Assembly: GCF_900105335.1 (NCBI RefSeq)
Contig: NZ_LT629770.1
Span: forward strand, 1,116,001 to 1,180,000
Direction of reading: 5' to 3'
Length of the DNA: 64,000 bases
DNA from: Microbacterium paraoxydans
Lineage (GTDB): Bacteria > Actinomycetota > Actinomycetes > Actinomycetales > Microbacteriaceae
The notes under the pieces were generated by a model that was not told the origin of the DNA, did no database searches, and saw nothing but the letters and a program-made list of their open reading frames with translations. Shown here one piece after another: positions 9,161 to 17,731 of this stretch; the first letter of the stretch is position 1; the number at the start of each line of letters is the position of its first letter. The translations under genes were made by a program, and so were the position numbers.

Positions 9161-10101
9161 AGCCGGCGGCGACGCCAGGGCACCGCGACGAGGACCGAGC
9201 CGACCGCGACGACCACCATCGCGACCACCTGCCACAGCGCCGGTCCCGCCTGCGCCGGCCAGAGCAGGTCGATCACGACCGACGTCACGAGCTGCCCGAG
9301 CACCGATCCCAGCCCCATGAGCAGCACGCCCGTGTGCGCGACGATGAACGCGCCGAGCAGGATGTAGCCCGCACCGAGGAAGCCGCCGAGGTAGAGCCAG
9401 GGCTCGGTCGGCAGCGCGGCCGGCCATCCCCGCACGGCGACGCTGGTGCCGGCGGCGACCGCGAGCACCAGCGTCCCGGCGATGAAGCTCATGAGTGTCG
9501 CGGCGATCGGCGACTGCACGCGCTGTGCCAGCCGCCCGTTGGTCGCCGCCTGCCAGGCGATACCGACGCCGGCGGCGAAGGGCAGCAGCAGCATCCACAG
9601 CGGGGCGGTCGCCAGCACGTCGCCCGAGAGGGAGATCCCCACCGCGGCGAGCGCGAGCACCCCGCCCATCACCCGACCGGGGGTCACGGCCACGACGCCG
9701 GCCGGCCCGAAGCCGATGCGGTCGAGGACGAGGCCGTGCAGCGTCTGCCCTGCCACGACACCCACCGTGAAGAGGGAGACGCCGAGGATGCCCGCCGTCA
9801 GCCCCTGGGTGGAGACGGTGAGAGCGCCGCAGGCGCCCCCGAGGAGCATCCAGAACGGGATGCTCCGATCGCGGATGCCGCGGCCGAGGCGCATGGCACC
9901 ACGGCGCGCCGAAGGCAGGAAGGAGATGACCACGGCGAGGGCCACCAATCCCACCGCGAAGGACAGGAAGCCGGCGACGATGCCGTTGTCCACGCGCACG
10001 CCCAGGACCCCGTTGATGCGCGCCTGGATCGCGGTCATGACTCCGATCGCGACGGCTCCCCCGAGCGCCAGAGGGGCGGGGAGGCGGCGTGCGGGGGTCA
10101 C
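9157..10101 (-). CDS. DMT superfamily transporter (DUF606/YdcZ-like)
   Basis: A 314-residue integral membrane protein with about ten hydrophobic helices and an internal duplication of five helices each. The pattern (GVMTAIQARINGVLG near the N-terminus, ATNGRLAQRVQSPIAATLMSFIAGT in the second half) matches DMT-type DUF606 permeases. The substrate cannot be inferred. The GTG at 10101 is supported by a TAGTGT box six bases upstream. It is divergent from the ABC exporter operon and shares the operator-containing intergenic region with it. Confidence 0.85.
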   Translation of the reverse strand: MTPARRLPAPLALGGAVAIGVMTAIQARINGVLGVRVDNGIVAGFLSFAVGLVALAVVISFLPSARRGAMRLGRGIRDRSIPFWMLLGGACGALTVSTQGLTAGILGVSLFTVGVVAGQTLHGLVLDRIGFGPAGVVAVTPGRVMGGVLALAAVGISLSGDVLATAPLWMLLLPFAAGVGIAWQAATNGRLAQRVQSPIAATLMSFIAGTLVLAVAAGTSVAVRGWPAALPTEPWLYLGGFLGAGYILLGAFIVAHTGVLLMGLGSVLGQLVTSVVIDLLWPAQAGPALWQVVAMVVVAVGSVLVAVPWRRRRL

Positions 10102-10107
10102 CTCTCG

Positions 10108-10113
10108 ACACTA
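10108..10113 (-). promoter_or_regulatory. -10 box of a leaderless promoter (TAGTGT)
   Basis: TAGTGT on the minus strand, six bases before the GTG start of the DMT transporter gene. Confidence 0.5.
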
Positions 10114-10149
10114 TCGGAGCCTCCGCGCGCACCTGTCCTCCACGGCACC

Positions 10150-10201
10150 GTCCTCCTGGAGGACGAGCGCACCGCACCAGGGAATCGTCCTGCAGGAGGA
10201 C
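10150..10201 (+). promoter_or_regulatory. Two palindromic operator sites before an ABC exporter operon
   Basis: GTCCTCCTGGAGGAC (10150-10164) and GTCCTGCAGGAGGAC (10187-10201) are near-identical 15-bp palindromes whose centres are 37 bases apart. The second ends about 22 bases before the -10 box, in the -35 region of the ABC operon promoter. The operon encodes its own LuxR-type response regulator, which is the likely ligand. Confidence 0.65.
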
Positions 10202-10222
10202 GCGCCGCGGCGCGGCGGTCCG

Positions 10223-10228
10223 TAGCGT
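10223..10228 (+). promoter_or_regulatory. -10 box of a leaderless promoter (TAGCGT)
   Basis: TAGCGT lies seven bases before the ATG of the ABC transporter ATPase gene, and the distal palindromic operator overlaps the expected -35 position. Confidence 0.55.
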
Positions 10229-10235
10229 GGGGACC

Positions 10236-11147
10236 ATGATCACCGCAGAAGGCCTCACCAAGAGATTCGGGGACAAGACCGCCGTCGACGGCGTGTCCTT
10301 CACCGTGCAGCCGGGGACCGTCACCGGCTTCCTCGGACCGAACGGCGCAGGGAAGTCGACGACCATGCGCATGATCGTCGGGCTGGACCGTCCGACGGCG
10401 GGCCGGGCGACCGTCGCCGGCCAGGAGTATCGCAAGCTCCGGGCGCCCCTCACCGAGGTCGGCGTGCTCCTCGATGCCAAGGCCGTGCACACCGGTCGGA
10501 CCGCGCGCGACCACCTCCGGGCCATGGCCGCCACGCACGGCATCCCGACGTCGCGCGTCGACGAGGTCATCGAGCTCGCCGGCATCGGCGCGGTCGCCCG
10601 CAAGCGCGCCGGGAAGTTCTCCCTCGGCATGGGGCAGCGCCTCGGGATCGCCTCCGCACTGCTCGGCGACCCGCACACCCTCATCCTCGACGAGCCGGTC
10701 AACGGCCTCGACCCGGAGGGCGTCCGCTGGGTGCGGCAGTTCGTCCGGCATGCCGCCTCCGAGGGCCGGACGGTCCTGCTGTCCAGTCACCTCATGAGCG
10801 AGATGGCGCAGACCGCAGACCACGTCATCGTGATGGGACGGGGCAAGGTCCTCGCCGACGCTCCGCTGGCCGAGCTGGTGCGCTCCTGGACGACCAACCG
10901 CGTGCGCGTGCGGACACCCCGCCCCACCGACCTCGTGGCCGCGGTGGGCGGTCCGGACGTGGAGATCGTCAGCGCCGCTCCCGATCTGCTCGACATCGCG
11001 GGGCTCCCGGCAGCGCGCATCGGCGACCTCGCCGCGGAGCGCGGGATCCCGCTGCACGAACTCACCCCGACCACCGGATCCCTCGAAGAGGCCTACCTCG
11101 CCCTCACCGGCGACGCCGTCGAGTACCGCACGAAGGAGCTCTCATGA
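10236..11147 (+). CDS. ABC transporter ATP-binding protein (exporter type)
   Basis: A 303-residue ATPase: Walker A GPNGAGKST (about 36-44), signature FSLGMGQR (about 131-138), Walker B LILDEPVNGLDPEG (about 150-163) and an H-loop SSHLMSEM. The signature departs from LSGGQ, as is usual in bacitracin/antibiotic-type ABC-2 exporters. It works with the permease whose start overlaps its stop (ATGA). The operon continues with a histidine kinase and a LuxR-type regulator, a layout typical of self-regulated drug or peptide detoxification modules. The substrate is unknown. Confidence 0.93.
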   Translation: MITAEGLTKRFGDKTAVDGVSFTVQPGTVTGFLGPNGAGKSTTMRMIVGLDRPTAGRATVAGQEYRKLRAPLTEVGVLLDAKAVHTGRTARDHLRAMAATHGIPTSRVDEVIELAGIGAVARKRAGKFSLGMGQRLGIASALLGDPHTLILDEPVNGLDPEGVRWVRQFVRHAASEGRTVLLSSHLMSEMAQTADHVIVMGRGKVLADAPLAELVRSWTTNRVRVRTPRPTDLVAAVGGPDVEIVSAAPDLLDIAGLPAARIGDLAAERGIPLHELTPTTGSLEEAYLALTGDAVEYRTKELS

Positions 11148-11968
11148 CCGCCGCCCCCGCCGTGACGACCCCGGCCGTCGCGCCCCCAGCCGTCGACTCG
11201 GGTCGCCGCCTCACCTTCGCACGAGCCGTGCGCGGCGAGGCGATCAAGCTCATCACCCTCCGGTCGACGTGGTGGTCCATCGCGATCGCCGCCGTGCTCA
11301 CGATCGGCATCGCCGTCCTCATCGCCCAGGCGATCGATGCCCCCGGGTTCGACCCGATCCAGGCCGTCGTCATGCCGATCCAGTTCACGATGCTGCTCGC
11401 CGGCATCATCGGAGCGATCTCGGTGACCGGCGAGTACTCCACGGGCATGATCCGCTCGACGCTGACCGCCGACCCGATCCGCGGGTCCGTGCTGCTGGCG
11501 AAGTCGCTCGTGCTCGCGGGCTTCCTCTTCCTGTCGTCGCTGGTCATCTTCGGCGTCGCCGCGGTCGCCGTGTCCGCCGTGGTCGCGGGACGGGAGCAGG
11601 GCATCGACTGGTCGGACCCCGCGGCCTCCGTCCTGCCGATCGTGGTCGCCTCCCTCGCCATGGCCGTCTTCGCGCTGATCGGCGTGGCGTTCGGCTTCAT
11701 CCTGCGCTCGGGTGCCGGAGCGATCGCGGCGACGGTCGGTCTGCTGTTCGTCCTGCCGATCGTCGCGAGCTTCTTCGCGATGGCGGGAGAGGCCTGGGCC
11801 TGGGTGATCGACGCCTCCGCCTACCTGCCGGTCGCCGCCGCGCAGAGCGCGATCCTGCCCGGTGACGCGGCGACACTGGATGCGCCAGTCGCCTTCCTCA
11901 CCCTCGGCTGTTGGGTGGTCGGCGGTCTGCTGGCCGCGTGGGCCGTCCTCCGCACGCGCGACGCGTAG
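11144..11968 (+). CDS. ABC-2 type transporter permease
   Basis: A 274-residue membrane protein with six predicted helices and a short Pro/Ala-rich N-terminus. The region TGEYSTGMIRSTLTADPIRGSVLLAKSLV is the conserved cytoplasmic coupling segment of ABC-2 permeases that contacts the ATPase. It overlaps the ATPase gene by four bases and is followed eight bases later by the kinase start, so all four genes form one transcript. Confidence 0.9.
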   Translation: MTAAPAVTTPAVAPPAVDSGRRLTFARAVRGEAIKLITLRSTWWSIAIAAVLTIGIAVLIAQAIDAPGFDPIQAVVMPIQFTMLLAGIIGAISVTGEYSTGMIRSTLTADPIRGSVLLAKSLVLAGFLFLSSLVIFGVAAVAVSAVVAGREQGIDWSDPAASVLPIVVASLAMAVFALIGVAFGFILRSGAGAIAATVGLLFVLPIVASFFAMAGEAWAWVIDASAYLPVAAAQSAILPGDAATLDAPVAFLTLGCWVVGGLLAAWAVLRTRDA

Positions 11969-11976
11969 GAGACCGG

Positions 11977-13215
11977 GTGCCGGCGAAGCGACGCGGAACG
12001 GACACCGTCCGGGAGGACGAGGGGCTGCGGCTCCCTCGTCCTCCCGGCGTGTTCCGGCGTTTCTGGGCGCGCCATCCCGTCCTCGCCGACGTCCTGCTCA
12101 CCCTGCTCTGCATCGTCCTCACGATCACACCCGCCGCGCGCATCGACGATGCCGACCGCGGCCCCGTCGGGCTCGTGCTCGCCGCCCTGCTGCCGCTCTG
12201 CGTGGTCGCCGCCTCCGCCACCCTGCTCTGGCGCCGACGGAAGCCGTGGCTCCCCGCGATCGCCGCGATCCTGCTCGAGGTCTTCCTGCTTTTCACCGCG
12301 CTGCCGGGAAGCAGCCCGCTGCTGCTTTTCGCCGGCTACTCCCTCGCCGTCTACCGCTCCACCCGTGCCGCGTGGACCGCTTTCGGCATCGGCGTCGCAG
12401 CCAGCGCCTCGGGAGCCGGACTTCTCCTCTGGGCCGGCGTCTTCACACTCCAAGAGGCGGTCAACGCCCTGCTCGGCACGGTCGTGCTCGGTCTCATCGG
12501 CACCCTGATCGGCGCGAACGTCGGCAACCGGAAGCGCTACCTGGACGCCGTCATCGACCGCTCCCGGCAGCTCCTCGTGGAGCGCGACCAGCAGGCGCAG
12601 CTCGCCGCAGCGGCGGAGCGGGCGCGGATCGCACGCGAGATGCACGACATCGTGTCGCACTCCCTGACCGTGGTCGTGGCGCTGTCCGAGGGTGCGGCCG
12701 CCACCCCGGACCGCGAACAGGCGCGCGCGGCGGCCACCTCTGCGGCGGACACCGCCCGCAGCGCGCTCACGCAGATGCGGGCGATGCTCGGCGTGCTCCG
12801 GGACGACGACGCCCCGCTCCTCCTCGCGCCGGTCTCGCCCGCCTCTCCACAGGAGACCGTCGCGGCGGCGCAGCGGACCGGTTATCCGGTCACCCTCGCC
12901 ACGACGGGGCAGGCGGATGTCTCGTCCGACGTCGCCCATGCGCTCGGACGGATCGTGCAGGAGGGGGTGACGAACGCGATGCGGCACGCGCCGACCGCGA
13001 CGGCCGCGGCCGTGCGTCTGGAGTACGCGCCCGCTACCGTGGTCGTCGAGATCGTCAACGACGGCGTCGCGGGCTCTCCGGGCGAAGGAGGCTTCGGTCT
13101 CCGAGGTCTCCAGGAACGCGCTGCCCACGTGCACGGCACACTGGAGTCACGGCCGGACGGCGCGGGCCGATGGATCCTCCGTGCCGTCCTGCCGACAGAG
13201 GAGGAGAACAGATGA
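11977..13215 (+). CDS. NarL/DesK-class sensor histidine kinase
   Basis: A 412-residue kinase with a membrane domain of about six short helices (about 40-175) and little external sequence. A HisKA_3 domain follows (REMHDIVSHSLTVVVALSEG, histidine near residue 225), then a HATPase_c domain whose N box is REGVTNAMRH-like (IVQEGVTNAMRHA) and whose glycine motif is GGFGLRGLQERA. The GTG at 11977 is preceded by AGGAGA. Kinases of this class without a large sensor often detect membrane stress or the state of a partner ABC transporter. The regulator gene overlaps its stop by four bases. Confidence 0.92.
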   Translation: MPAKRRGTDTVREDEGLRLPRPPGVFRRFWARHPVLADVLLTLLCIVLTITPAARIDDADRGPVGLVLAALLPLCVVAASATLLWRRRKPWLPAIAAILLEVFLLFTALPGSSPLLLFAGYSLAVYRSTRAAWTAFGIGVAASASGAGLLLWAGVFTLQEAVNALLGTVVLGLIGTLIGANVGNRKRYLDAVIDRSRQLLVERDQQAQLAAAAERARIAREMHDIVSHSLTVVVALSEGAAATPDREQARAAATSAADTARSALTQMRAMLGVLRDDDAPLLLAPVSPASPQETVAAAQRTGYPVTLATTGQADVSSDVAHALGRIVQEGVTNAMRHAPTATAAAVRLEYAPATVVVEIVNDGVAGSPGEGGFGLRGLQERAAHVHGTLESRPDGAGRWILRAVLPTEEENR

Positions 13216-13880
13216 CATCGCCCATCCGTGTGCTCCTGGTCGACGACCAGGAGCTGATCCGCCTGGGGTTCCGCATGGTCCTGGAGGCGGAGCCCGACAT
13301 CGTCGTGATCGGCGAAGCCGCCGACGGGAAGGCGGCGATCGCGCAGAGCGCCGCGCTCGCCCCGGACCTCGTGCTGATGGACATCCGCATGCCCGAGCTC
13401 GACGGGATCGCGGCGACGACGGCCATCGTCGGCGCCCACCCCGAGACGAAGGTGCTCGTCCTCACCACCTTCGACCTCGACGAGTACGCCTTCGGCGCGA
13501 TCCGGGCCGGTGCCAGCGGGTTCCTCCTGAAAGACGCCCAGCGCCACGAGATGCTCTCCGCCGTCCGTGCCGTCCATCGCGGAGACGCCGCGCTGGCGCC
13601 GCGGGTGACCCGCGTGCTGCTGGAGCACGTCGGCTCGCAGCTCGGAACCAGCGCCCTCGACGAGGTCGACGACGCCGGGTACCGCTCCCTGACCGAGCGC
13701 GAGCGCGAGGTGTTCGTCGCGATCGGCCGCGGGCTCACCAACGCCGAGATCGCGGCGTCCCTCTACGTCGGCGAGTCCACCGTCAAGACGCATGTCGGGC
13801 GGATCCTGGCGAAGCTCGGGGCGCGGGATCGGATCCATGCTGTGATCCTCGCCCACCGGCTCGGCCTCGTCGGGCGGTGA
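13212..13880 (+). CDS. LuxR/NarL-family response regulator
   Basis: A 222-residue response regulator. The receiver has D11-D12 and the phospho-acceptor D57 (LVLMDIRMPELDG), a TTFDLDEYAFGAIRAGASGFLLKD segment with the conserved lysine, and a C-terminal LuxR helix-turn-helix (LTEREREVFVAIGRGLTNAEIAASLYVGESTVKTHVGRIL, about 155-200). It is the last gene of the ABC-permease-kinase-regulator operon and probably binds the paired palindromes before the operon as a dimer. Confidence 0.94.
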   Translation: MTSPIRVLLVDDQELIRLGFRMVLEAEPDIVVIGEAADGKAAIAQSAALAPDLVLMDIRMPELDGIAATTAIVGAHPETKVLVLTTFDLDEYAFGAIRAGASGFLLKDAQRHEMLSAVRAVHRGDAALAPRVTRVLLEHVGSQLGTSALDEVDDAGYRSLTEREREVFVAIGRGLTNAEIAASLYVGESTVKTHVGRILAKLGARDRIHAVILAHRLGLVGR

Positions 13881-13887
13881 GAGCGGG

Positions 13888-14841
13888 TCAGTCCTGTGGC
13901 GGCGTCCAGGCCGACACGCGGTTCAGGCGCTCGACCTCCGCTGTCGACAGCTCCAGCCGCGCTCCGGCGAGCAGATCCGGAACCTGATCCACCGTCCGGG
14001 CACTCGCGATGGGCGCCACCACGGTCGGCTGCGCCCGCAGCCAGGCCAGGGCCGTCGCGGCGACGGATGCGTCGTGCGCGGCGCCGATCTCATCCAGCGC
14101 GTCGATGATCCGAAGTCCAGCCGCGGTGGCGTACTTCGCGGCGCCGGCGGCCCGCGGAGACCCCTCTCCCCCGGCATCCGTCGAACGGTACTTGCCGGTG
14201 AGGAAGCCGCTCGCCAGCGCGTAGTACGGCACGAGGCTCAGCCCGAACTCCTCAGCGACGGGGATGATGGTGTCATCGACGTCGTTGCGGTGCACGAGGT
14301 TGTAGTGCGGCTGGACGGCGACCGGTCGCGCGACGCCGAGGCGGTCCGCGATGTCGATCCACTGCCGGATGCGGTCGGCCGTGTAGTTCGACACCGCCAC
14401 GTGCCGCACGAGCCCGTCCGTGACGAGGGCGCCGAACGCCTCGACGGTCTCCTCCAGCGGCACGGACTCGTCGTCGAAGTGCGCGTAGTAGAGGTCGATC
14501 TCGTCCACGCCGAGGCGAGCGAGAGACGCCTCCGCCGCGCGGCGGACGTTCCCGGCCGACAGACCGCGGAAGGCGGGATGCTGGCTGACCTTGGTCGCGA
14601 CGACGACGCCCTGGGGCCGCCGCGACGCGAGCCATGCCCCGATGATCGTCTCGCTCTCGCCACCCTCGTTGCCGGGAACCCAGGCACTGTAGGAGTCCGC
14701 CGTGTCGATGAAGTCGCCACCCCCGTCGACGAAGGCGTCGAGGACGGCGAAGGAGGCGTCACGGTCGGCGGTCCAGCCGAACACGTTGCCGCCGAGGGCG
14801 AGGGGGAAGACGTCGAGGTCACTGGAGCCGATGCGGGTCAT
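13888..14841 (-). CDS. Aldo/keto reductase
   Basis: A 317-residue (alpha/beta)8-barrel oxidoreductase. The catalytic tetrad can be traced: D in DFIDTADSYSAW with its tyrosine, K in VVVATKVSQHP, and H in YYAHFDDES. The C-terminal NADPH-binding part ends APIASARTVDQVPDLL. It is expected to reduce aldehydes or ketones with NADPH in the cytosol. I start it at 14841 (MTRIGSSDLDVF), where the family homology begins. A more upstream in-frame ATG at 14874 adds eleven residues. It converges on the response regulator gene with a seven-base gap. Confidence 0.9.
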   Translation of the reverse strand: MTRIGSSDLDVFPLALGGNVFGWTADRDASFAVLDAFVDGGGDFIDTADSYSAWVPGNEGGESETIIGAWLASRRPQGVVVATKVSQHPAFRGLSAGNVRRAAEASLARLGVDEIDLYYAHFDDESVPLEETVEAFGALVTDGLVRHVAVSNYTADRIRQWIDIADRLGVARPVAVQPHYNLVHRNDVDDTIIPVAEEFGLSLVPYYALASGFLTGKYRSTDAGGEGSPRAAGAAKYATAAGLRIIDALDEIGAAHDASVAATALAWLRAQPTVVAPIASARTVDQVPDLLAGARLELSTAEVERLNRVSAWTPPQD

Positions 14842-14985
14842 GTCCGAGACAACCGCAGCGAGCGGCGCGAACATTCCCGTGGCGGGCGGAAAGATGCGCA
14901 GGTGGCCGGGGCGGGGTGCCGACCACCTGCACCCCAGTAACATAACACCCTCCGACGTGCTACGCGATATGCGGGCGCCCTGACA

Positions 14986-15138
14986 TCACGGCACTCCTGT
15001 CAGAAGACCAGAGCTCAGCCACCAGGCGGCGCTCACCGTCCAGAACACGGCGAGCACGATCGCCCACGTCCTCCGTCGCTGCAGTGCGAGCCGCTGCGGG
15101 ATCAGCGACGGGCCGGGCTCGTCCGCGGGTGCGCTCAT
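14986..15138 (-). CDS. Small single-pass membrane protein (50 residues)
   Basis: A 50-residue frame: a polar, proline-containing N-terminus, a short basic stretch (QRRRTW), one hydrophobic helix (about 25-48, AIVLAVFWTVSAAWWLSSGLL) and a TGVP end. The positive-inside rule predicts a cytoplasmic N-terminus. A TAGGCT box sits exactly six bases before the ATG, the same arrangement as several certain genes in this window, which is the main argument that it is real. It lies between the aldo/keto reductase and tRNA-Thr. The function is unknown. Confidence 0.55.
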   Translation of the reverse strand: MSAPADEPGPSLIPQRLALQRRRTWAIVLAVFWTVSAAWWLSSGLLTGVP

Positions 15139-15144
15139 GCGCAG

Positions 15145-15150
15145 AGCCTA
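15145..15150 (-). promoter_or_regulatory. -10 box of a leaderless promoter (TAGGCT)
   Basis: TAGGCT on the minus strand, six bases before the ATG of the 50-residue membrane protein. The same hexamer precedes cysS, holB and the class IV aminotransferase gene. Confidence 0.5.
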
Positions 15151-15206
15151 GCGCTGGGGCCGTGGGTGCCGGTGAAGTGAGCAGCACTCCTCGCCGAGAT
15201 GCGCGA

Positions 15207-15247
15207 AAGGCCCGCATTCCCCGTGTCTCCCGGGGGATGCGGGCCTT
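15207..15247 (-). terminator. Terminator after tRNA-Thr
   Basis: A 16-base arm AAGGCCCGCATTCCCC pairs with its near-perfect complement at 15232-15247 across a nine-base loop. It lies just downstream of the tRNA 3' end on the minus strand and ends in T-rich sequence. Confidence 0.75.
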
Positions 15248-15253
15248 CCCGTA

Positions 15254-15329
15254 TGGAGCCGACTACGGGACTCGAACCCGTAACCCCCGTATTACAAGTA
15301 CGGTGCGCTACCAATTGCGCCAAGTCGGC
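15254..15329 (-). tRNA. tRNA-Thr(TGT)
   Basis: The minus strand folds into a complete cloverleaf: acceptor GCCGACT/AGTCGGC, D arm, anticodon stem CCGTA/TACGG around the loop CTTGTAA (anticodon TGT), and T arm ACGGG-TTCGAGT-CCCGT. The CCA end is encoded (15256-15254). The mature body without CCA is 15257-15329. Confidence 0.97.
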
Positions 15330-15371
15330 GGATGCCATCACAGCTTAGCGATGGCGCGGACGCGCGGCGGA

Positions 15372-16322
15372 CTACTTCGCCGGCGCCGACGTGGCCGTGG
15401 GGCTCGGCGTCGGAGTCGCCGACTCGTAGTAGGCCTCGCTGGCGACCGACATGACGAACGTCGACAGCTCCTGCGGGTCGTCCAGCGCGCCGACGTAGGC
15501 CTCGCCGTTCACGACGATCATCGGTGCGGCCGTGAGCACGAGGTCGTCGGAGCCGGGGAGCGGCCCCTCGAGCGCGCGGGTCGTCGCCTCCTTCGCCCAG
15601 CTGACGTAGTCGCCGTCCTGGATGCAGGAGCGCACGGTCTTGCCGTTGTCCACGCCGACAGCCCCCGCGAGGTTGGCGAGCTCTTCGTCCGACATCCCGT
15701 CGCTGCCCACATCGGGCTGGTCATCGAGCAGGTCGTGGTTGAACGCGTAGAACTGGTCCGGCGAGTGCGTCGCCACACAGGCGGCCGCGGCGGCGGAACG
15801 CAGCGAGTACTTGGTGCCGTTGGAGCTGGCGGTGAGCAGAGCGACCGGGTGGTAGCTGACGGTCGCGGCGCCGTCCTCGATCCACTGCGCGAGCAGCCGG
15901 GCGTTGGCGCGCTCGAACTTGCCCGCGTCGGGCGAGAGGTAGTCGACGTAGATGTGCACCTCGACAGCACCCGCCGCGGACGGCTCGGGCGACGGCGTCT
16001 CGCTGGCGCCGGCCTCGCTGGGCTCGGGCTCCGGCGTCGCGGAAGGGGTACCGGCGATCGCGGCGGAGGCGATGTCCGTCACCACGACGCCATCCGCCTC
16101 CATGCCGCTCGGGCTGAGCTGCGGCTTGGACGTCTGCGAGGTCACGGCGAGCGTCACGGCGGTCCCGATCGCACCGACCGCGATGATCGCGACCGCACCG
16201 ATGATGATCCGTCGCATGAGACGCGCCCGCGACTGCTGGGCGTGCACCTTCTGTGCCTTCTCCCGCACGGCCTCGCGCGAATTGCGAGGGGCGGGGACGT
16301 TCGGCGTTTCGTCGCTCGACAT
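15372..16322 (-). CDS. Membrane-anchored DsbA/thioredoxin-fold protein without CxxC
   Basis: A 316-residue protein: a basic cytoplasmic N-terminus (about 1-38), one transmembrane helix (about 39-62), a Pro/Glu/Ser-rich linker (about 90-118) and an external DsbA-like thioredoxin domain (about 119-300), then a Thr/Pro/Ala-rich tail. The strand VEVHIYVDYLSPDAGKFERAN sits where DsbA has its CPxC active site, but here SPDAG replaces it. The cis-proline loop (AAPMIVVNGEAYVG) is kept. Without the cysteine pair it cannot act as a dithiol oxidoreductase and may be a binding or chaperone-like protein. The ribosome binding site AAGAGGAA supports the start. Confidence 0.87.
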   Translation of the reverse strand: MSSDETPNVPAPRNSREAVREKAQKVHAQQSRARLMRRIIIGAVAIIAVGAIGTAVTLAVTSQTSKPQLSPSGMEADGVVVTDIASAAIAGTPSATPEPEPSEAGASETPSPEPSAAGAVEVHIYVDYLSPDAGKFERANARLLAQWIEDGAATVSYHPVALLTASSNGTKYSLRSAAAAACVATHSPDQFYAFNHDLLDDQPDVGSDGMSDEELANLAGAVGVDNGKTVRSCIQDGDYVSWAKEATTRALEGPLPGSDDLVLTAAPMIVVNGEAYVGALDDPQELSTFVMSVASEAYYESATPTPSPTATSAPAK

Positions 16323-16468
16323 CGTTCCTCTTGAGTCTCAGGGGGTCCGGGTTGGCCCCGACCACCGTCGGGCGGTGATCGCCGCTGCGCACGGCCGGGT
16401 TCGATGCTAACCAGTGAGGCTGAGAAATACCCAGGTGCGGGCGTTCGTGCCATACTGATCCCGACCCG

Positions 16469-16535
16469 ATGAAGGGTCACGGCGGGTCGCTCCGCCGCTT
16501 CATTCACTACGGATCGTCCGGCACGTACCTGCCGG
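16469..16535 (+). ncRNA. Structured leader of the sugar-importer ATPase (msiK RNA motif candidate)
   Basis: The 5' leader of the MsiK-type gene holds two hairpins. The first pairs ATGAAG and CGGCGG with CCGCCG and CTTCAT (16469-16503, with a bulge). The second is a perfect CCGGCA-CGTACC-TGCCGG hairpin (16518-16535) that ends one base before the GAAGGAG ribosome binding site. A conserved msiK RNA motif is known in this location in actinobacteria, and position and layout fit it. I cannot align it to the consensus here. Confidence 0.5.
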
Positions 16536-16550
16536 TGAAGGAGAAACACG

Positions 16551-17654
<1,104 letters not shown>

Positions 17655-17668
17655 TCGGACACTCCACC

Positions 17669-17701
17669 GCGGCGCGGGCTGACTTCGGTCGCCCGCGCCG
17701 C
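17669..17701 (+). terminator. Rho-independent terminator
   Basis: GCGGCGCGGGC pairs perfectly with GCCCGCGCCGC across an 11-base loop, followed by GTCGTTTCC. It closes the sugar-importer ATPase transcript before the DUF4032 gene. Confidence 0.75.
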
Positions 17702-17731
17702 GTCGTTTCCCCGGCACCCTCAGGAGCCCCC

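Noticed and set aside
14960..15217. An 85-codon minus-strand frame overlapping the 50-residue membrane protein
   Set aside because: It is in another frame, has no promoter or ribosome binding site, and reads as low-complexity Arg/Ala. The 14986-15138 frame has the leaderless promoter.
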